Shown here: positions 35,646 to 47,106 of the stretch, one piece after another
Layout of the letters: every line of letters begins with the position of its first letter
Position numbering within the stretch: position 1 is the stretch's first letter
Source of the DNA: Allosphingosinicella indica
Lineage (GTDB): Bacteria > Pseudomonadota > Alphaproteobacteria > Sphingomonadales > Sphingomonadaceae
DNA: 64,000 nt
Direction of reading: 5' to 3'
Assembly: GCF_900177405.1 (NCBI RefSeq)
Contig: NZ_LT840185.1
Span: forward strand, 248,001-312,000
The notes under the pieces: generated by a model
What the model was told of the DNA's origin: nothing
The model's database searches: none
What the model saw: only the letters and a program-made list of their open reading frames with translations
Made by a program: the position numbers and the translations under genes

Positions 35646-36580
35646 CGCGCCGGCGCGTGCCGGTCGAGGAACGCGTCGATGCGGGCGAAGGCGTCGAGCC
35701 GGACGGGATCGCTCTCGCGCAGCAGTTCGTGGGCGGCATCCGGATACATGAATAGCTCGGCGCCCGGCACCAGGCCCGCCGCGCGGCGGATCGCCGACGG
35801 GCTCACCAGCCGATCCTTGTCGGTCCCGATCAAGAGTAGTGGCAGCGAAACCCCGGCCAGCGCCCGCGGCGTCAGCATCGCGGCGGAGCGGTAGGCGGCG
35901 GCGAGCCAGCCCCAAGTCGGCGGGCCGAGCGAGAAGCGCGGCTGCTCACCCTTCCACCATTGCTCGTCGTCGAACCGCTCGGCCGATCCGGTGAGATAGA
36001 CCTGCCTGAATTTGGCCGAGGGCGACCCCGCCGGCCCTTCCCGCCACGCCGGGCGCTTGCCGGCGATCCGCGCGGCCGCGGTCGCCACCCACGGCGCGAG
36101 CAACTCGGGGAGCGGCGCCGAATTGATCGCCAGCATCGGCGCGACCAGCACCGCGGCGTCGAGCGCCGGGCGGCGCTCGGCGAGGATACGCATCGCGAGA
36201 TGCCCGCCCATCGAGTGCGCGATCAGCGCGTGCGGGCCGGGGGTGGCGTCGATCCAGTCGGCGATCAGCGCCGCGCCGTCGGCCACCAGCGGATCGAAGC
36301 TGTCGAGATGCCCGCGCTCGATATCGCCTGCCGATCCGCCCTGCCCGCGCCAGTCGAACGCGGTTACCTGCCAGCCAAGCCCCTGCCAGTGCGCGAAACT
36401 TTCGAGATATTTCTCGATGAAGTCGCCCCGCCCGCCAGCGAAGATCAGGCTGCCCCGCGTGCCGCTCCCCGCCACGGGCGGCCAGTCCAGCCGCCGGATC
36501 GTCCAGCCGTCGGAAGCGCGCCATTCGGACAGCGCAGCGCCGGCGGGAATCGCGCGGCGGTCGAAGGGCGGAGCGAGCAT
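35642..36580 (-). CDS. Alpha/beta hydrolase, monoacylglycerol lipase-like
   Basis: A 312-residue alpha/beta hydrolase of the serine aminopeptidase S33/monoacylglycerol lipase type. The N-terminal strand is LIFAGGRGDFIEKY, followed by AFDWRGQGGSAG, the nucleophile in IAHSMGGHLAMR, LLIGTDKDRLVSP carrying the acid, and MYPDAAHELLRES with the catalytic His. No signal peptide is seen. It overlaps the FAD oxidoreductase gene by four bases. It is divergent from the Tad locus with only 48 bases between starts. Confidence 0.88.
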   Translation of the reverse strand: MLAPPFDRRAIPAGAALSEWRASDGWTIRRLDWPPVAGSGTRGSLIFAGGRGDFIEKYLESFAHWQGLGWQVTAFDWRGQGGSAGDIERGHLDSFDPLVADGAALIADWIDATPGPHALIAHSMGGHLAMRILAERRPALDAAVLVAPMLAINSAPLPELLAPWVATAAARIAGKRPAWREGPAGSPSAKFRQVYLTGSAERFDDEQWWKGEQPRFSLGPPTWGWLAAAYRSAAMLTPRALAGVSLPLLLIGTDKDRLVSPSAIRRAAGLVPGAELFMYPDAAHELLRESDPVRLDAFARIDAFLDRHAPAR

Positions 36581-36586
36581 GACCGC

Positions 36587-36610
36587 TGGTTACGAATTCG
36601 AAAGTAACCA
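36587..36610. promoter_or_regulatory. Inverted repeat in the divergent hydrolase/cpaA gap
   Basis: TGGTTAC at 36587-36593 and GTAACCA at 36604-36610 form a perfect 7-base inverted repeat with a 10-base spacer holding GAATTCGAAA. It sits in the centre of the 48-base divergent gap and could be an operator for either or both genes. The function is inferred. Confidence 0.4.
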
Positions 36611-36628
36611 CGTCTAGTAGGCATTGGC

Positions 36629-37096
36629 ATGAACGGGGGACTTGCCGACCTGCTGGTGGCCGTGCTCGCGGCGATGCTGATCGTCGCGGTGATCGGCGAC
36701 GTGCGTGAGCGGCGCATCCCCAACTGGCTCAACGGCGCGATCGCGCTGGCCGCCATTCCCTTCTGGATCGCGTCCGGGCTCGGCCTTGCCGAGATCGGCA
36801 TCCAGATCGGCGCCGCGCTGGTCGTCTTCCTGCTCTTCGCCATTGCCTTCCGCTTCGGCGCGATGGGCGGCGGCGACGTGAAGCTCCTCGCCGCGCTCGC
36901 CTTGTGGCTACCACCGCTGGCCATGCTGGAGCTGCTGGTGGTCATGTCGCTCGCCGGCGGCGCGCTCACGATCGCCATGGCGCTCCGTCACCGGCTTGCC
37001 CGCGCGGAGGGCAAACTGAAGATTCCTTACGGAGTCGCAATCGCGTTCGGCGGCTTCTGGTTGATCGGCGAACGCTATCTTAACCAATTCGGATGA
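36629..37096 (+). CDS. cpaA: CpaA/TadV-type prepilin peptidase
   Basis: Type IV prepilin leader peptidase for Flp/Tad pili. The 155 residues have about five or six membrane helices and the two active aspartates of type A24 peptidases, in VIGDVRERRIPN near residue 25 and GGGDVKLL near residue 79 (GxGD). It opens the pilus locus and precedes cpaB by 46 bases. It lacks the N-terminal methylase domain, as usual for Tad systems. Confidence 0.93.
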   Translation: MNGGLADLLVAVLAAMLIVAVIGDVRERRIPNWLNGAIALAAIPFWIASGLGLAEIGIQIGAALVVFLLFAIAFRFGAMGGGDVKLLAALALWLPPLAMLELLVVMSLAGGALTIAMALRHRLARAEGKLKIPYGVAIAFGGFWLIGERYLNQFG

Positions 37097-37142
37097 ATAG
37101 AGAGCCCGGGCCGCGATGGCCGGGGCAGGAGGCGTCAGCGTC

Positions 37143-38159
37143 ATGGATGTGAAGAAGATCGTGCTGTTGGTCGGCGCGCTCGCCATTGCGGCGATGACCG
37201 CCATCATGGCCAAGAACATGTTCACCGGCGCCGCGGCGCCCCAGGCCGCGGCAGCGCAAGTGCCGGCGAACGGACCCGAAATCCTGGTCGCCACCCGCCC
37301 GCTGCCCGTCGGCACCATCATCGATGCCGAGGCACTGCGCTACCAGCGCTGGCCCGAAGAGCTCGTTCAGCCCGTCTACTTCGTGAAAGCGAACGGCGCC
37401 GACGCCGCGTCGCTGATCGGCACGGTGGTACGTAACGAGATCACCGCCGGCCAGCCGCTCACCCAGGGCTCGCTGATCAAGCCCGGCGAGCGTGGCTTCC
37501 TTGCCGCGGCGCTCGGCCCGGGCATGCGCGCCGTCACGGTTGCCGTGTCCAGCACTAGCGGTGTTGCCGGCTTTATCTTCCCTGGTGATCGTGTTGATGT
37601 CGTTCTCACCCAAGAGGTTGCCGGTGGCGGCGATGGTTCGCCGCTCCGCGTCGCCGAGACGGTGCTGAGCAACGTTCGCGTCCTCGCCACGGATCAGCGG
37701 ATGTCGGGCACCGACGAGAACGGTAAGCCGGTGGTCAACTCCACCTCCACCGTCACGCTCGAGACCACGCCGCGCATCGCCGAGAAGATCGCCGTCGCTC
37801 AGACGCTGGGCACCGTTTCGCTGTCGCTGCGCTCGATCGCCGACAACAGCGCGGACCTGGAACGGGCGATCGCCGCCGGCGAGGTCAACGTGCCCGACGG
37901 TGACGATCCCGCCGCCGAGCAGAAGATGCTGCTAGCGGTCGCCAATCGCCCCAGCGAGGGCGGCGGCGCAACCTTCACGACGGGCGCGGACGTCTCGCGC
38001 TTCGCCCGCCGCACCGTCCCGGCCAAGCCGGCGCAGGGCCCCGTCTTGCAGGAAGGCGTCCCCGCCCCTGCCGGCGCTGCCCCCGCCGTCCCGGCCGGCC
38101 CGATCGTCCGCGTCGCCCGCGGCAACAGTGTCACCGTCGTCCCGGTGGGAGCGAAGTAA
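37143..38159 (+). CDS. cpaB: CpaB/RcpC pilus assembly protein
   Basis: Inner-membrane and periplasmic component of Flp pilus assembly, 338 residues. One N-terminal membrane segment (IVLLVGALAIAAMTAIMA) is followed by a SAF-like domain (about 50-110, with ILVATRPLPVGTIID and RNEITAGQPL) and an RcpC core with FIFPGDRVDVVLTQE and ETVLSNVRVLATDQ. The C-terminus is Ala/Pro-rich. The ATG is taken with GGAGG about 12 bases upstream; an earlier ATG at 37116 is possible. It is followed by cpaC with no more than one base between. Confidence 0.93.
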   Translation: MDVKKIVLLVGALAIAAMTAIMAKNMFTGAAAPQAAAAQVPANGPEILVATRPLPVGTIIDAEALRYQRWPEELVQPVYFVKANGADAASLIGTVVRNEITAGQPLTQGSLIKPGERGFLAAALGPGMRAVTVAVSSTSGVAGFIFPGDRVDVVLTQEVAGGGDGSPLRVAETVLSNVRVLATDQRMSGTDENGKPVVNSTSTVTLETTPRIAEKIAVAQTLGTVSLSLRSIADNSADLERAIAAGEVNVPDGDDPAAEQKMLLAVANRPSEGGGATFTTGADVSRFARRTVPAKPAQGPVLQEGVPAPAGAAPAVPAGPIVRVARGNSVTVVPVGAK

Positions 38160-38160
38160 G

Positions 38161-39783
38161 ATGAACCACGCAAATCTTCTCCGCCGCTTTGGCGTCGCCA
38201 CGGCGATGACCGCGGTGATCGCGACGAGCATCGGCGGCGTCATGCCCGCCGTCGCCCTCGCCCAGTCCCAGGCGGGCAGCTATCGGCCGACGACCGAGCT
38301 GTTCCTCTCCATCGGCGAAGGCGAGCTCGTCTCGCTTCCCCGCAATGTGGCGAATGTCTGGACCTCGAACGCCGACGTGGCCGATGTCCAGATCAACAAT
38401 TCGCGGCAGATCGGCCTGTTCGGCAAGGCGAACGGCGAAGCGACGATCATCGCGACTGGCGCCGACGGCCGCGTCGTCTACGGTGCCAAGGTTCGGGTCA
38501 GCCAGAACATCAGTTCGATCAACGACGTGCTGCGGGCCGCGATGCCCGATGCCAACATCTCGGTCACCTATGTCGGCCAGGTCGCGGTCATCAACGGCAC
38601 CGTGGCTTCTCCGGAAGACAGCGCGCAGGCCGAGATGCTCGTGCGCACCGTTCTCAACCCCGGCGTCAACCCGAATGCTACCGAAGGTCTGCGCATCCTG
38701 CCCGTGAATCGTCTACGGACGGCCACGCCGCTGCAGGTGATGCTCAAGGTCAAGATTGCCGAGGTCAGCCGCACGCTGGTCAAGGAGATCGGCGTCAACC
38801 TGCTGACCAACGACAATAGCGGCGGGTTCCTGTTCGGCATCGGCCGCGGCAACGCGGGCACGATCAGCCCGATCAACGGTCCGATAAATCCGATCACCGG
38901 CCTGCCGACGCGGCTGGGCACCAACTATACGTTCAACAACAAAGAAGGCGCGACGAGCCTCGGCGCGGCGGGCCGCCTACTCGGCCTCGACGTGCTGGGC
39001 ACGCTCGATCTTGCCGAGAACACCGGCCTCGTCACCACGCTCGCAGAGCCGACGCTGACCGCGCTTTCGGGCGAGACCGCCAGCTTCCTCGCCGGCGGCG
39101 AATTTCCGATCGCGACCACGAGCGGCCTCAACGGTACCGAGATCGAGTTCAAGGAATATGGCGTCAGTCTCGCCTTCACGCCGACCGTCCTCGACGGCGG
39201 CCGCATCTCGATGCGCGTGCGTCCGGAAGTGTCGGAGCTCACCAGCGAGGGCGCGATCCGCTTCGGCGGGATCGAGATCCCGGCGCTCAGCACCCGCCGC
39301 GCGGAAACGACGGTCGAGCTCGGCTCGGGCCAGAGCTTCATGATCGGCGGCTTGCTGCGCAACAGCTCGAACAACGGGGTCGAGAAGGCGCCGTTCCTGG
39401 GCAATCTGCCGATCATCGGCGCGCTGTTCCGCTCCACTAGCTTCCGCCGCAACGAGACGGAGCTGATGATCATCGTCACGCCGTATCTGGTGAAGCCGGT
39501 ATCGGCGAGCCAGATCGCGCTGCCGACCGACGGCTTCCGCACCGCCAACGATGCGGAGCGCGTGCTGCTGGACCAGCAGCATGACGCCCGCAGCGGCGAG
39601 CAGCGTCCGGAGCCGCGCGTCGGCCCGCCGCAGACGGTTGCGCCCGGCATCGGTGTCATCAGCGACGCCTCGGTGCCGCAGCCGCCTGCGCCGGATGCCC
39701 AGCGCATGCAGCAGGCGCAGCTTCCGCCGCAGCGGACCGCTCCGCAGCAGCCCGCCGCCCCCACCCCGGGCTTCAGCTTCTGA
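38161..39783 (+). CDS. cpaC: CpaC/RcpA outer-membrane secretin
   Basis: Secretin forming the outer-membrane channel of the Flp pilus system, 540 residues. It has a signal peptide, the BON/N1-like pilus assembly domain with NVANVWTSNADVADVQ and GKANGEATIIATGADG, and a secretin domain with AEPTLTALSGETASFLAGG, EFPIA and VTPYLVKPV near 440. The tail is Pro/Gln-rich. Start at ATG 38161 follows the cpaB stop by one base. Confidence 0.95.
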   Translation: MNHANLLRRFGVATAMTAVIATSIGGVMPAVALAQSQAGSYRPTTELFLSIGEGELVSLPRNVANVWTSNADVADVQINNSRQIGLFGKANGEATIIATGADGRVVYGAKVRVSQNISSINDVLRAAMPDANISVTYVGQVAVINGTVASPEDSAQAEMLVRTVLNPGVNPNATEGLRILPVNRLRTATPLQVMLKVKIAEVSRTLVKEIGVNLLTNDNSGGFLFGIGRGNAGTISPINGPINPITGLPTRLGTNYTFNNKEGATSLGAAGRLLGLDVLGTLDLAENTGLVTTLAEPTLTALSGETASFLAGGEFPIATTSGLNGTEIEFKEYGVSLAFTPTVLDGGRISMRVRPEVSELTSEGAIRFGGIEIPALSTRRAETTVELGSGQSFMIGGLLRNSSNNGVEKAPFLGNLPIIGALFRSTSFRRNETELMIIVTPYLVKPVSASQIALPTDGFRTANDAERVLLDQQHDARSGEQRPEPRVGPPQTVAPGIGVISDASVPQPPAPDAQRMQQAQLPPQRTAPQQPAAPTPGFSF

Positions 39784-39809
39784 TCCGGCAGGACAAGGAC
39801 TTAGCGAAC

Positions 39810-40463
39810 ATGGCACCCATCCGCACTTTCGCCGGCCTCGCCCTGATCGGCACCGCGCTGGCCGGCTGCTCGAGCTACACGAACGGGCTCAGCACGCATC
39901 ACAATCCCAGCCTCTATTCGGTCAACCAGCCGGTCGTGCAGCGCACCGACTATGTGTTCGACGTCGCCACCCAGGGTGGCGGCGTGCCGGGCACCGAACT
40001 CTCGCGGCTCGACGCCTGGTTCGCCTCGCTGAACCTCGGCTACGGCGATCGCGTCTCGATCGACGACGCCGGCGGCTATGCCGGCGGCGCGCGCGACGAT
40101 GTCGGCCGCGTTGCGGGCCGCTACGGTCTGCTCGTCGCCGACGGCGCACCGGTCACTGCCGGTCAGGTGTCTCCGGGCGCCATCCGTGTCGTCGTCAGCC
40201 GCAGTAGCGCGCATGTCCCCGGCTGCCCGGTGTGGGACGAGAAGCAGCTCGGTGCACGGATCACCACCAGCCCGAATTTCGGCTGCGCAACCAATTCCAA
40301 CCTCGCTGCGATGATTGCCGATCCCAACGATCTGGTGCTCGGCCAGGCCGGCGCCGCCAGCGTCGATGCTGCGACCTCGACCAAGGCGATCAAGACCTAT
40401 CGCGAACGCCGGCCGACCGGCGCCGAAAATCTGAAGGCGGAAGCCACCACGGGGGGCAAGTAA
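39810..40463 (+). CDS. cpaD: CpaD pilus assembly lipoprotein
   Basis: Conserved CpaD/pilus (Caulobacter type) component, 217 residues. Signal and lipobox GTALAGCSSY (Cys near 18) put it in the outer membrane with CpaC. Family features include DYVFDVATQGGGVPGTELSRLDAWF and GCATNSNLAAMIADPNDLV with a PGC.VW pair (GCPVWDEK). It overlaps cpaE by one base (TAATG). Confidence 0.9.
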   Translation: MAPIRTFAGLALIGTALAGCSSYTNGLSTHHNPSLYSVNQPVVQRTDYVFDVATQGGGVPGTELSRLDAWFASLNLGYGDRVSIDDAGGYAGGARDDVGRVAGRYGLLVADGAPVTAGQVSPGAIRVVVSRSSAHVPGCPVWDEKQLGARITTSPNFGCATNSNLAAMIADPNDLVLGQAGAASVDAATSTKAIKTYRERRPTGAENLKAEATTGGK

Positions 40464-41740
40464 TGAACGCGCCATTCCATAGCGCTCGCGGCGCAAGCCT
40501 GCGCGATCCCTTCTCGGCCTATGTCGCCGACGATGCGACGGCGGAGCTGATCCGCCCGATCGCGGTCGAGCACGGCTGGGCGCCGGAGAAGGTCAACAAG
40601 GGTGGCCTGCGCAACGCGGTGCAGTCGCTCTCGGTCTCGGCTAGTCCCAACATCCTGTTCGTGGACCTGAGCGAAAGCGGCGACCCGCTGAACGACATCA
40701 ACAGCCTGGCCGAAGTCTGCGAGCCCGGCACCGTGGTGATCGCCGCGGGCCAGGTGAACGACGTCCGCCTCTATCGCGATCTGCTGTCGAGCGGCATCCA
40801 GGATTATCTCCTGAAGCCGTTCAGCCAGGATCAGCTTCGTGACGCCTTCGCCAATGCGCAGCTCACCATCTCCGGGCCGCGCGTCAACGAGCCGTCGATC
40901 GATCGTCCGCATGTCGTGGCCGCCGTGATCGGCGTGCGCGGCGGCGTCGGCGCGTCGACGGTCGCTTCGTCGCTGGCGTGGCTGATGGGCGATCAGGCCG
41001 GGCGCTCGACCGCCCTCCTCGATCTCGACATCCACTTCGGCACCGGTGCGCTCGCGCTGGATCTGGAGCCGGGCCGTGGCCTTACAGACGCGATCGAGAA
41101 TCCTAGCCGCATCGACGGATTGTTCATCGAGCGCGCGATGGTCCGCGCCAACGACAAGCTTTCGGTGCTGTCGGCGGAGGCGCCGATCAATCAGCCGCTG
41201 CTGACCGACGGTTCGGCTTTCTTCCAGCTTCAGGAAGAGATGCGCAACGCGTTCGAGACGACGGTGCTCGATCTGCCGCGCAACATGCTGGTCCAGCATC
41301 CGCACCTCGTCCACGATACGCATGTCTGCGTCGTCGTCGTCGAGTTCACGCTCGCCGCGACCCGCGATGCGATCCGCATCCTCTCGTGGCTGAAGGCGAA
41401 TGCGCCGCAGGCCCGCGTGGTGGTGGTCGCCAATCGCGTGCCGCCGGGCGGCAGCCAGGAAGTGTCGCGCAAGGAGTTCGAACGCTCGATCGAGCGCAAG
41501 GTCGATATCGTCCTGCCGCTCGATGCCAAGATCGCCTCGCAGGCCGCCAAGCTCGGCCAGCCGGTCGCCAAGGTCGCCGGCGGCGCCAAGATTGCGGCGC
41601 CGCTCAACCAGCTCGTCAAGGCGACACTGTCGGGCGTCGACGGCGACGAAGAGGGCGATGTCGCTCCTGGCTCGCTGCTCGGCAAGATCGGCAATTTCAA
41701 GCAGTTCATCGGCAAGAAGCCGAAGGCCATAGCCGCGTGA
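40463..41740 (+). CDS. cpaE: CpaE/TadZ pilus localization ATPase
   Basis: MinD/ParA-type ATPase that places the Tad machine at the cell pole. The 425 residues comprise an atypical receiver-like domain (about 1-140, LFVDLSESGDPLNDI, YLLKPFSQDQLRDAF) and a P-loop ATPase starting near 150 with GVRGGVGASTVASSLAW (deviant Walker A, with Ala-Ser-Thr) and LLDLDIHFG. The ATG overlaps the cpaD stop. The next pilus gene is 57 bases downstream, yet the expected cpaF is not present. Confidence 0.93.
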   Translation: MNAPFHSARGASLRDPFSAYVADDATAELIRPIAVEHGWAPEKVNKGGLRNAVQSLSVSASPNILFVDLSESGDPLNDINSLAEVCEPGTVVIAAGQVNDVRLYRDLLSSGIQDYLLKPFSQDQLRDAFANAQLTISGPRVNEPSIDRPHVVAAVIGVRGGVGASTVASSLAWLMGDQAGRSTALLDLDIHFGTGALALDLEPGRGLTDAIENPSRIDGLFIERAMVRANDKLSVLSAEAPINQPLLTDGSAFFQLQEEMRNAFETTVLDLPRNMLVQHPHLVHDTHVCVVVVEFTLAATRDAIRILSWLKANAPQARVVVVANRVPPGGSQEVSRKEFERSIERKVDIVLPLDAKIASQAAKLGQPVAKVAGGAKIAAPLNQLVKATLSGVDGDEEGDVAPGSLLGKIGNFKQFIGKKPKAIAA

Positions 41741-41796
41741 CGCGCGGTAGTGTGATCGTGATCGCCGGCGCTGCCGGATAAGGGCCGGAGACGCCG

Positions 41797-42765
41797 ATGC
41801 TTCCGATGCTGATGATAATGGCGGGAATGGGCGGCGCGCTGGCGCTGCTCTATTTCGCCATGGCCGGCCCCTCGACCGCCAAGGCGCAGGCGCGCCGGCT
41901 CGAGGGCTTGCGCGAGCGGCATAGCCGGTCGGCGGAGGTCGCCGCGCAAGCGCAGCTTCGCAAGATCACTGCCGCACGCGACAACCGCATCGAGAACCTG
42001 GCGCAGCGCTTCATCCCGAACCCGGCGCTGCTCCGCCAGCGGCTGGAGCGGACGGGCCGCACCTGGACGCTCGGCCAATATGCGATGGCATCAGCTGGCC
42101 TTGCAATCGTCGTCGCGTTCCTCCTCTCGGTGCGCGGCGCGCCGGGCCTGTTTTCGATCATGATCGGCCTCCTGGTCGGCATCGGCCTGCCGCATCTTGT
42201 CGTGGGCTTTCTCGTCAAGCGCCGCGTCAACCAGTTCACCACGCGCTTTCCGGATGCCATCGAGCTGATGGTGCGCGGTCTCCGCTCGGGCCTGCCGATC
42301 TCGGAGACGATCCAGATCGTCGCCTCGGAAATCCCCGGCCCGGTTTCGGTCGAGTTCCGCGAAGTCTCCGACAAGATGAAGATCGGCCGGACGATGGAAG
42401 CGGCGCTGCAGGACGTGGCGGACCGGCTCGGCACGCCGGAATTCCAGTTCTTCGTGATCACGCTGGCGATCCAGCGCGAGACCGGCGGCAACCTTGCCGA
42501 AACGCTCTCCAACCTCGCCGACGTGCTCCGCAAGCGCGCGCAGATGAAGCTCAAGATCCGGGCGATGTCCTCCGAATCCAAGGCCTCCGCCTACATCATC
42601 GGCGCGCTGCCCTTCATCGTCTTCACGATGATCTGGATCATCAACCGCAAATATATGGCGGAATTCTTCAGCGATCCGCGCCTGATGGTGATCGGCGCGG
42701 GCGGCCTCCTCTGGATGTGCATCGGCGCCTTCATCATGGCGAAGATGATCCGCTTCGAAATCTAG
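41797..42765 (+). CDS. tadB: TadB (CpaG) inner-membrane platform protein
   Basis: GspF-type inner-membrane protein of the Tad secretion system, 322 residues. The N-terminal membrane segment (LPMLMIMAGMGGALALLYF), cytosolic helical part with KARRLEGLRERH and the T2SF domain with RFPDAIELMVRGLRSGLPI and LAIQRETGGNLAETLSNLADVLRKR are seen, then two C-terminal membrane helices. It is followed after 12 bases by tadC, and would normally be preceded by cpaF. Confidence 0.93.
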   Translation: MLPMLMIMAGMGGALALLYFAMAGPSTAKAQARRLEGLRERHSRSAEVAAQAQLRKITAARDNRIENLAQRFIPNPALLRQRLERTGRTWTLGQYAMASAGLAIVVAFLLSVRGAPGLFSIMIGLLVGIGLPHLVVGFLVKRRVNQFTTRFPDAIELMVRGLRSGLPISETIQIVASEIPGPVSVEFREVSDKMKIGRTMEAALQDVADRLGTPEFQFFVITLAIQRETGGNLAETLSNLADVLRKRAQMKLKIRAMSSESKASAYIIGALPFIVFTMIWIINRKYMAEFFSDPRLMVIGAGGLLWMCIGAFIMAKMIRFEI

Positions 42766-42777
42766 GATATTCGATCG

Positions 42778-43776
42778 ATGCAGCCCGCAACCGGACCGAC
42801 CCTCTTTGGCATCGACGTGATCTTCGTGGCGACGGCGCTGTCCGCCATCGCCACCTTCGCGGTGCTCGTCGCCATCTATGCCGCAACCACGGTGCGCGAT
42901 CCGATGGCGAAGCGGATGAAGGCGCTGAACGACCGGCGCGAGCAGCTCAAGGCCGGCATCGTCGCCTCGACCTCCAAGCGCCGCAAGAAGATCAGCAACC
43001 GCAACGAGGCGACCGACTGGGTGCGGAGCCTCCTCGGCTCGCTCAAGATGCTCCAGGACGAGCAGGTCGAGAAGGCGCAGAAGAAGCTGATGCAGGCCGG
43101 CATCCGTTCCAAGGATCTCGCCTTCGTCGTCATCTTCGCGCGCTTCGTGCTGCCGCTGACCATCGGCACCTTCGTGATCGTCGGCATCTATGTGCTCGAC
43201 TGGTTCCCCGAATGGGGCGCGTTCAAGAAATATGCGCTCGCCGCCGGCACTCTGGTCGGCTGCTACAAGGCGCCGGATCTGTGGCTCAAGAACAAGATCA
43301 CCAAGCGTACCGCGGCGATCCGCAAGGGCTTGCCGGATGCTCTCGATCTGCTGGTGATCTGCGCCGAAGCCGGTCTCACCGTCGATGCCGCGTTCGGCCG
43401 CGTCGCGCGGGAATTGGGCAAGGCCTACCCCGAGCTCGGTGACGAGTTCGCACTGACCTCGATCGAGCTCGGCTTCCTCACCGATCGGCGCCAGGCGTTC
43501 GAGAATCTCGCCAACCGCATCGATCTGGAATCGATCCGCGGCGTGGTGACGACCATGATCCAGACCGAGAAATACGGCACGCCGCTCGCGTCGGCGCTGC
43601 GCGTCCTCTCGGCGGAATTCCGCCACGAGCGGATGATGCGCGCCGAGGAAAAAGCCGCGCGTCTGCCGGCGATCATGACGGTGCCGCTGATCCTGTTCAT
43701 CCTGCCGACGCTGTTCATCGTCATCCTCGGCCCCGCGGCCTGCTCGATCACCGACAGCTTCATCAACCGGCAATAA
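42778..43776 (+). CDS. tadC: TadC (CpaH) inner-membrane platform protein
   Basis: Second GspF-type protein of the Tad platform, 332 residues. It has an N-terminal membrane helix, a basic cytoplasmic part (KKLMQAGIRSKDLA), two central helices, and the T2SF domain with GLPDALDLLVICAEAGLTVDAAF and ELGFLTDRRQAFENLANRIDL, with a C-terminal membrane helix (MTVPLILFILPTLFIVILGP). It partners TadB. A stem-loop and a small coiled-coil gene follow. Confidence 0.93.
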   Translation: MQPATGPTLFGIDVIFVATALSAIATFAVLVAIYAATTVRDPMAKRMKALNDRREQLKAGIVASTSKRRKKISNRNEATDWVRSLLGSLKMLQDEQVEKAQKKLMQAGIRSKDLAFVVIFARFVLPLTIGTFVIVGIYVLDWFPEWGAFKKYALAAGTLVGCYKAPDLWLKNKITKRTAAIRKGLPDALDLLVICAEAGLTVDAAFGRVARELGKAYPELGDEFALTSIELGFLTDRRQAFENLANRIDLESIRGVVTTMIQTEKYGTPLASALRVLSAEFRHERMMRAEEKAARLPAIMTVPLILFILPTLFIVILGPAACSITDSFINRQ

Positions 43777-43792
43777 GGAACCAGCGCGCGTC

Positions 43793-43826
43793 CCGGCGAT
43801 TGTTTCAGCAACGAAGCAATCGCCGG
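43793..43826. terminator. Perfect 10-base stem-loop after tadC
   Basis: CCGGCGATTG (43793-43802) pairs with CAATCGCCGG (43817-43826) around a 14-base loop. It falls between tadC and the next gene, with no T run after it. It may be a weak terminator or an mRNA 3' stabiliser. Confidence 0.4.
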
Positions 43827-43837
43827 AGTAAGCGCGA

Positions 43838-44095
43838 ATGGAACCCTTCACCCTGACCCAATGGGTCGTCGTCCTGCTGGTCTTCTTCCTGGGAATCTTC
43901 CTGGGCGGGTTCGTGTTCGCGAGCACCAAGTGGAAGCGCCGTTACCGCGAGGAATCGCGGCTGCGTGCCGAAGAGGTCAAGCTGCGCGAGGAGGAAGTCC
44001 GCCGCCGCGAAGTGCTGGAGGCCGAGCGCAAGCATTTCGAAGCACGCGACATCGCCGCGCGCGCGCACGACGACCGGCCGTTGCCGCCGCGCTGA
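43838..44095 (+). CDS. Small membrane-anchored coiled-coil protein
   Basis: An 85-residue protein with one transmembrane helix at residues about 8-28 (VVVLLVFFLGIFLGGFVF) and a long charged, probably coiled-coil helix after it (RRYREESRLRAEEVKLREEE and on to about 65). No known motif is seen. Its place right after the Tad locus suggests a related role or simple neighbourhood; I would not infer function. Confidence 0.7.
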   Translation: MEPFTLTQWVVVLLVFFLGIFLGGFVFASTKWKRRYREESRLRAEEVKLREEEVRRREVLEAERKHFEARDIAARAHDDRPLPPR

Positions 44096-44162
44096 TCTGG
44101 CGGCGGTGATCACTTTCTGACGCCACCGCCACCCAAACCCTCCCCCATCGAAGGGGCGGGCT

Positions 44163-46829
<2,667 letters not shown>

Positions 46830-46960
46830 GCGCCGACCCTCACGCGAATGTTCCCAATGTTCGCACTGGCCATGGGGGTTCGGAAAATCCCTTTCGCCGC
46901 TCGGTTATCGGTCAACGCTCTTCCTCTTTTCGGGGCGTGTAGGACAGGGGTTTGGCGCGG

Positions 46961-47092
46961 GGCGCCTCCCCTCCCTGCAAGGGAGGTGTCGGGGGTGGGT
47001 TCGGCGGAAGGGTCACGTGCGGCTTGAGCGAAGAGCTCGCTGCGCTCGCTACCCACCCCCGGCCCCTCCCTTGCAGGGAGGGGAGAGGCGCC
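46961..47092. repeat. Palindromic repeat between glyS and ppdK
   Basis: Arms at 46961-47000 and 47051-47092 are inverted: GGCGCCTCCCCTCCCTG and GGGAGGGGAGAGGCGCC at the ends, with GGGGGTGGGT facing ACCCACCCCC inside. Each arm holds its own hairpin (CTCCCTGCAAGGGAG on the left, CTCCCTTGCAGGGAG on the right). The centre carries another short inverted GAGCGAAGAGCTCGCTG area. It looks like a two-hairpin-per-arm intergenic element related in plan to those near 49359 and 51724 though with different loops. Confidence 0.8.
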
Positions 47093-47106
47093 GTGCAACG
47101 CTCCCA

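Noticed and set aside
41741-41796. Possible remnant of cpaF between cpaE and tadB
   Set aside because: The 57 bases contain no recognisable Walker box or CpaF C-terminus, so no pseudogene can be called.
44096-44162. Possible intrinsic terminator between the coiled-coil gene and ppdK
   Set aside because: Short GC pairings (GGCGGTG with CACCGCC, CCCC with GGGG) exist but loops are long and no T run follows; not strong enough to list.
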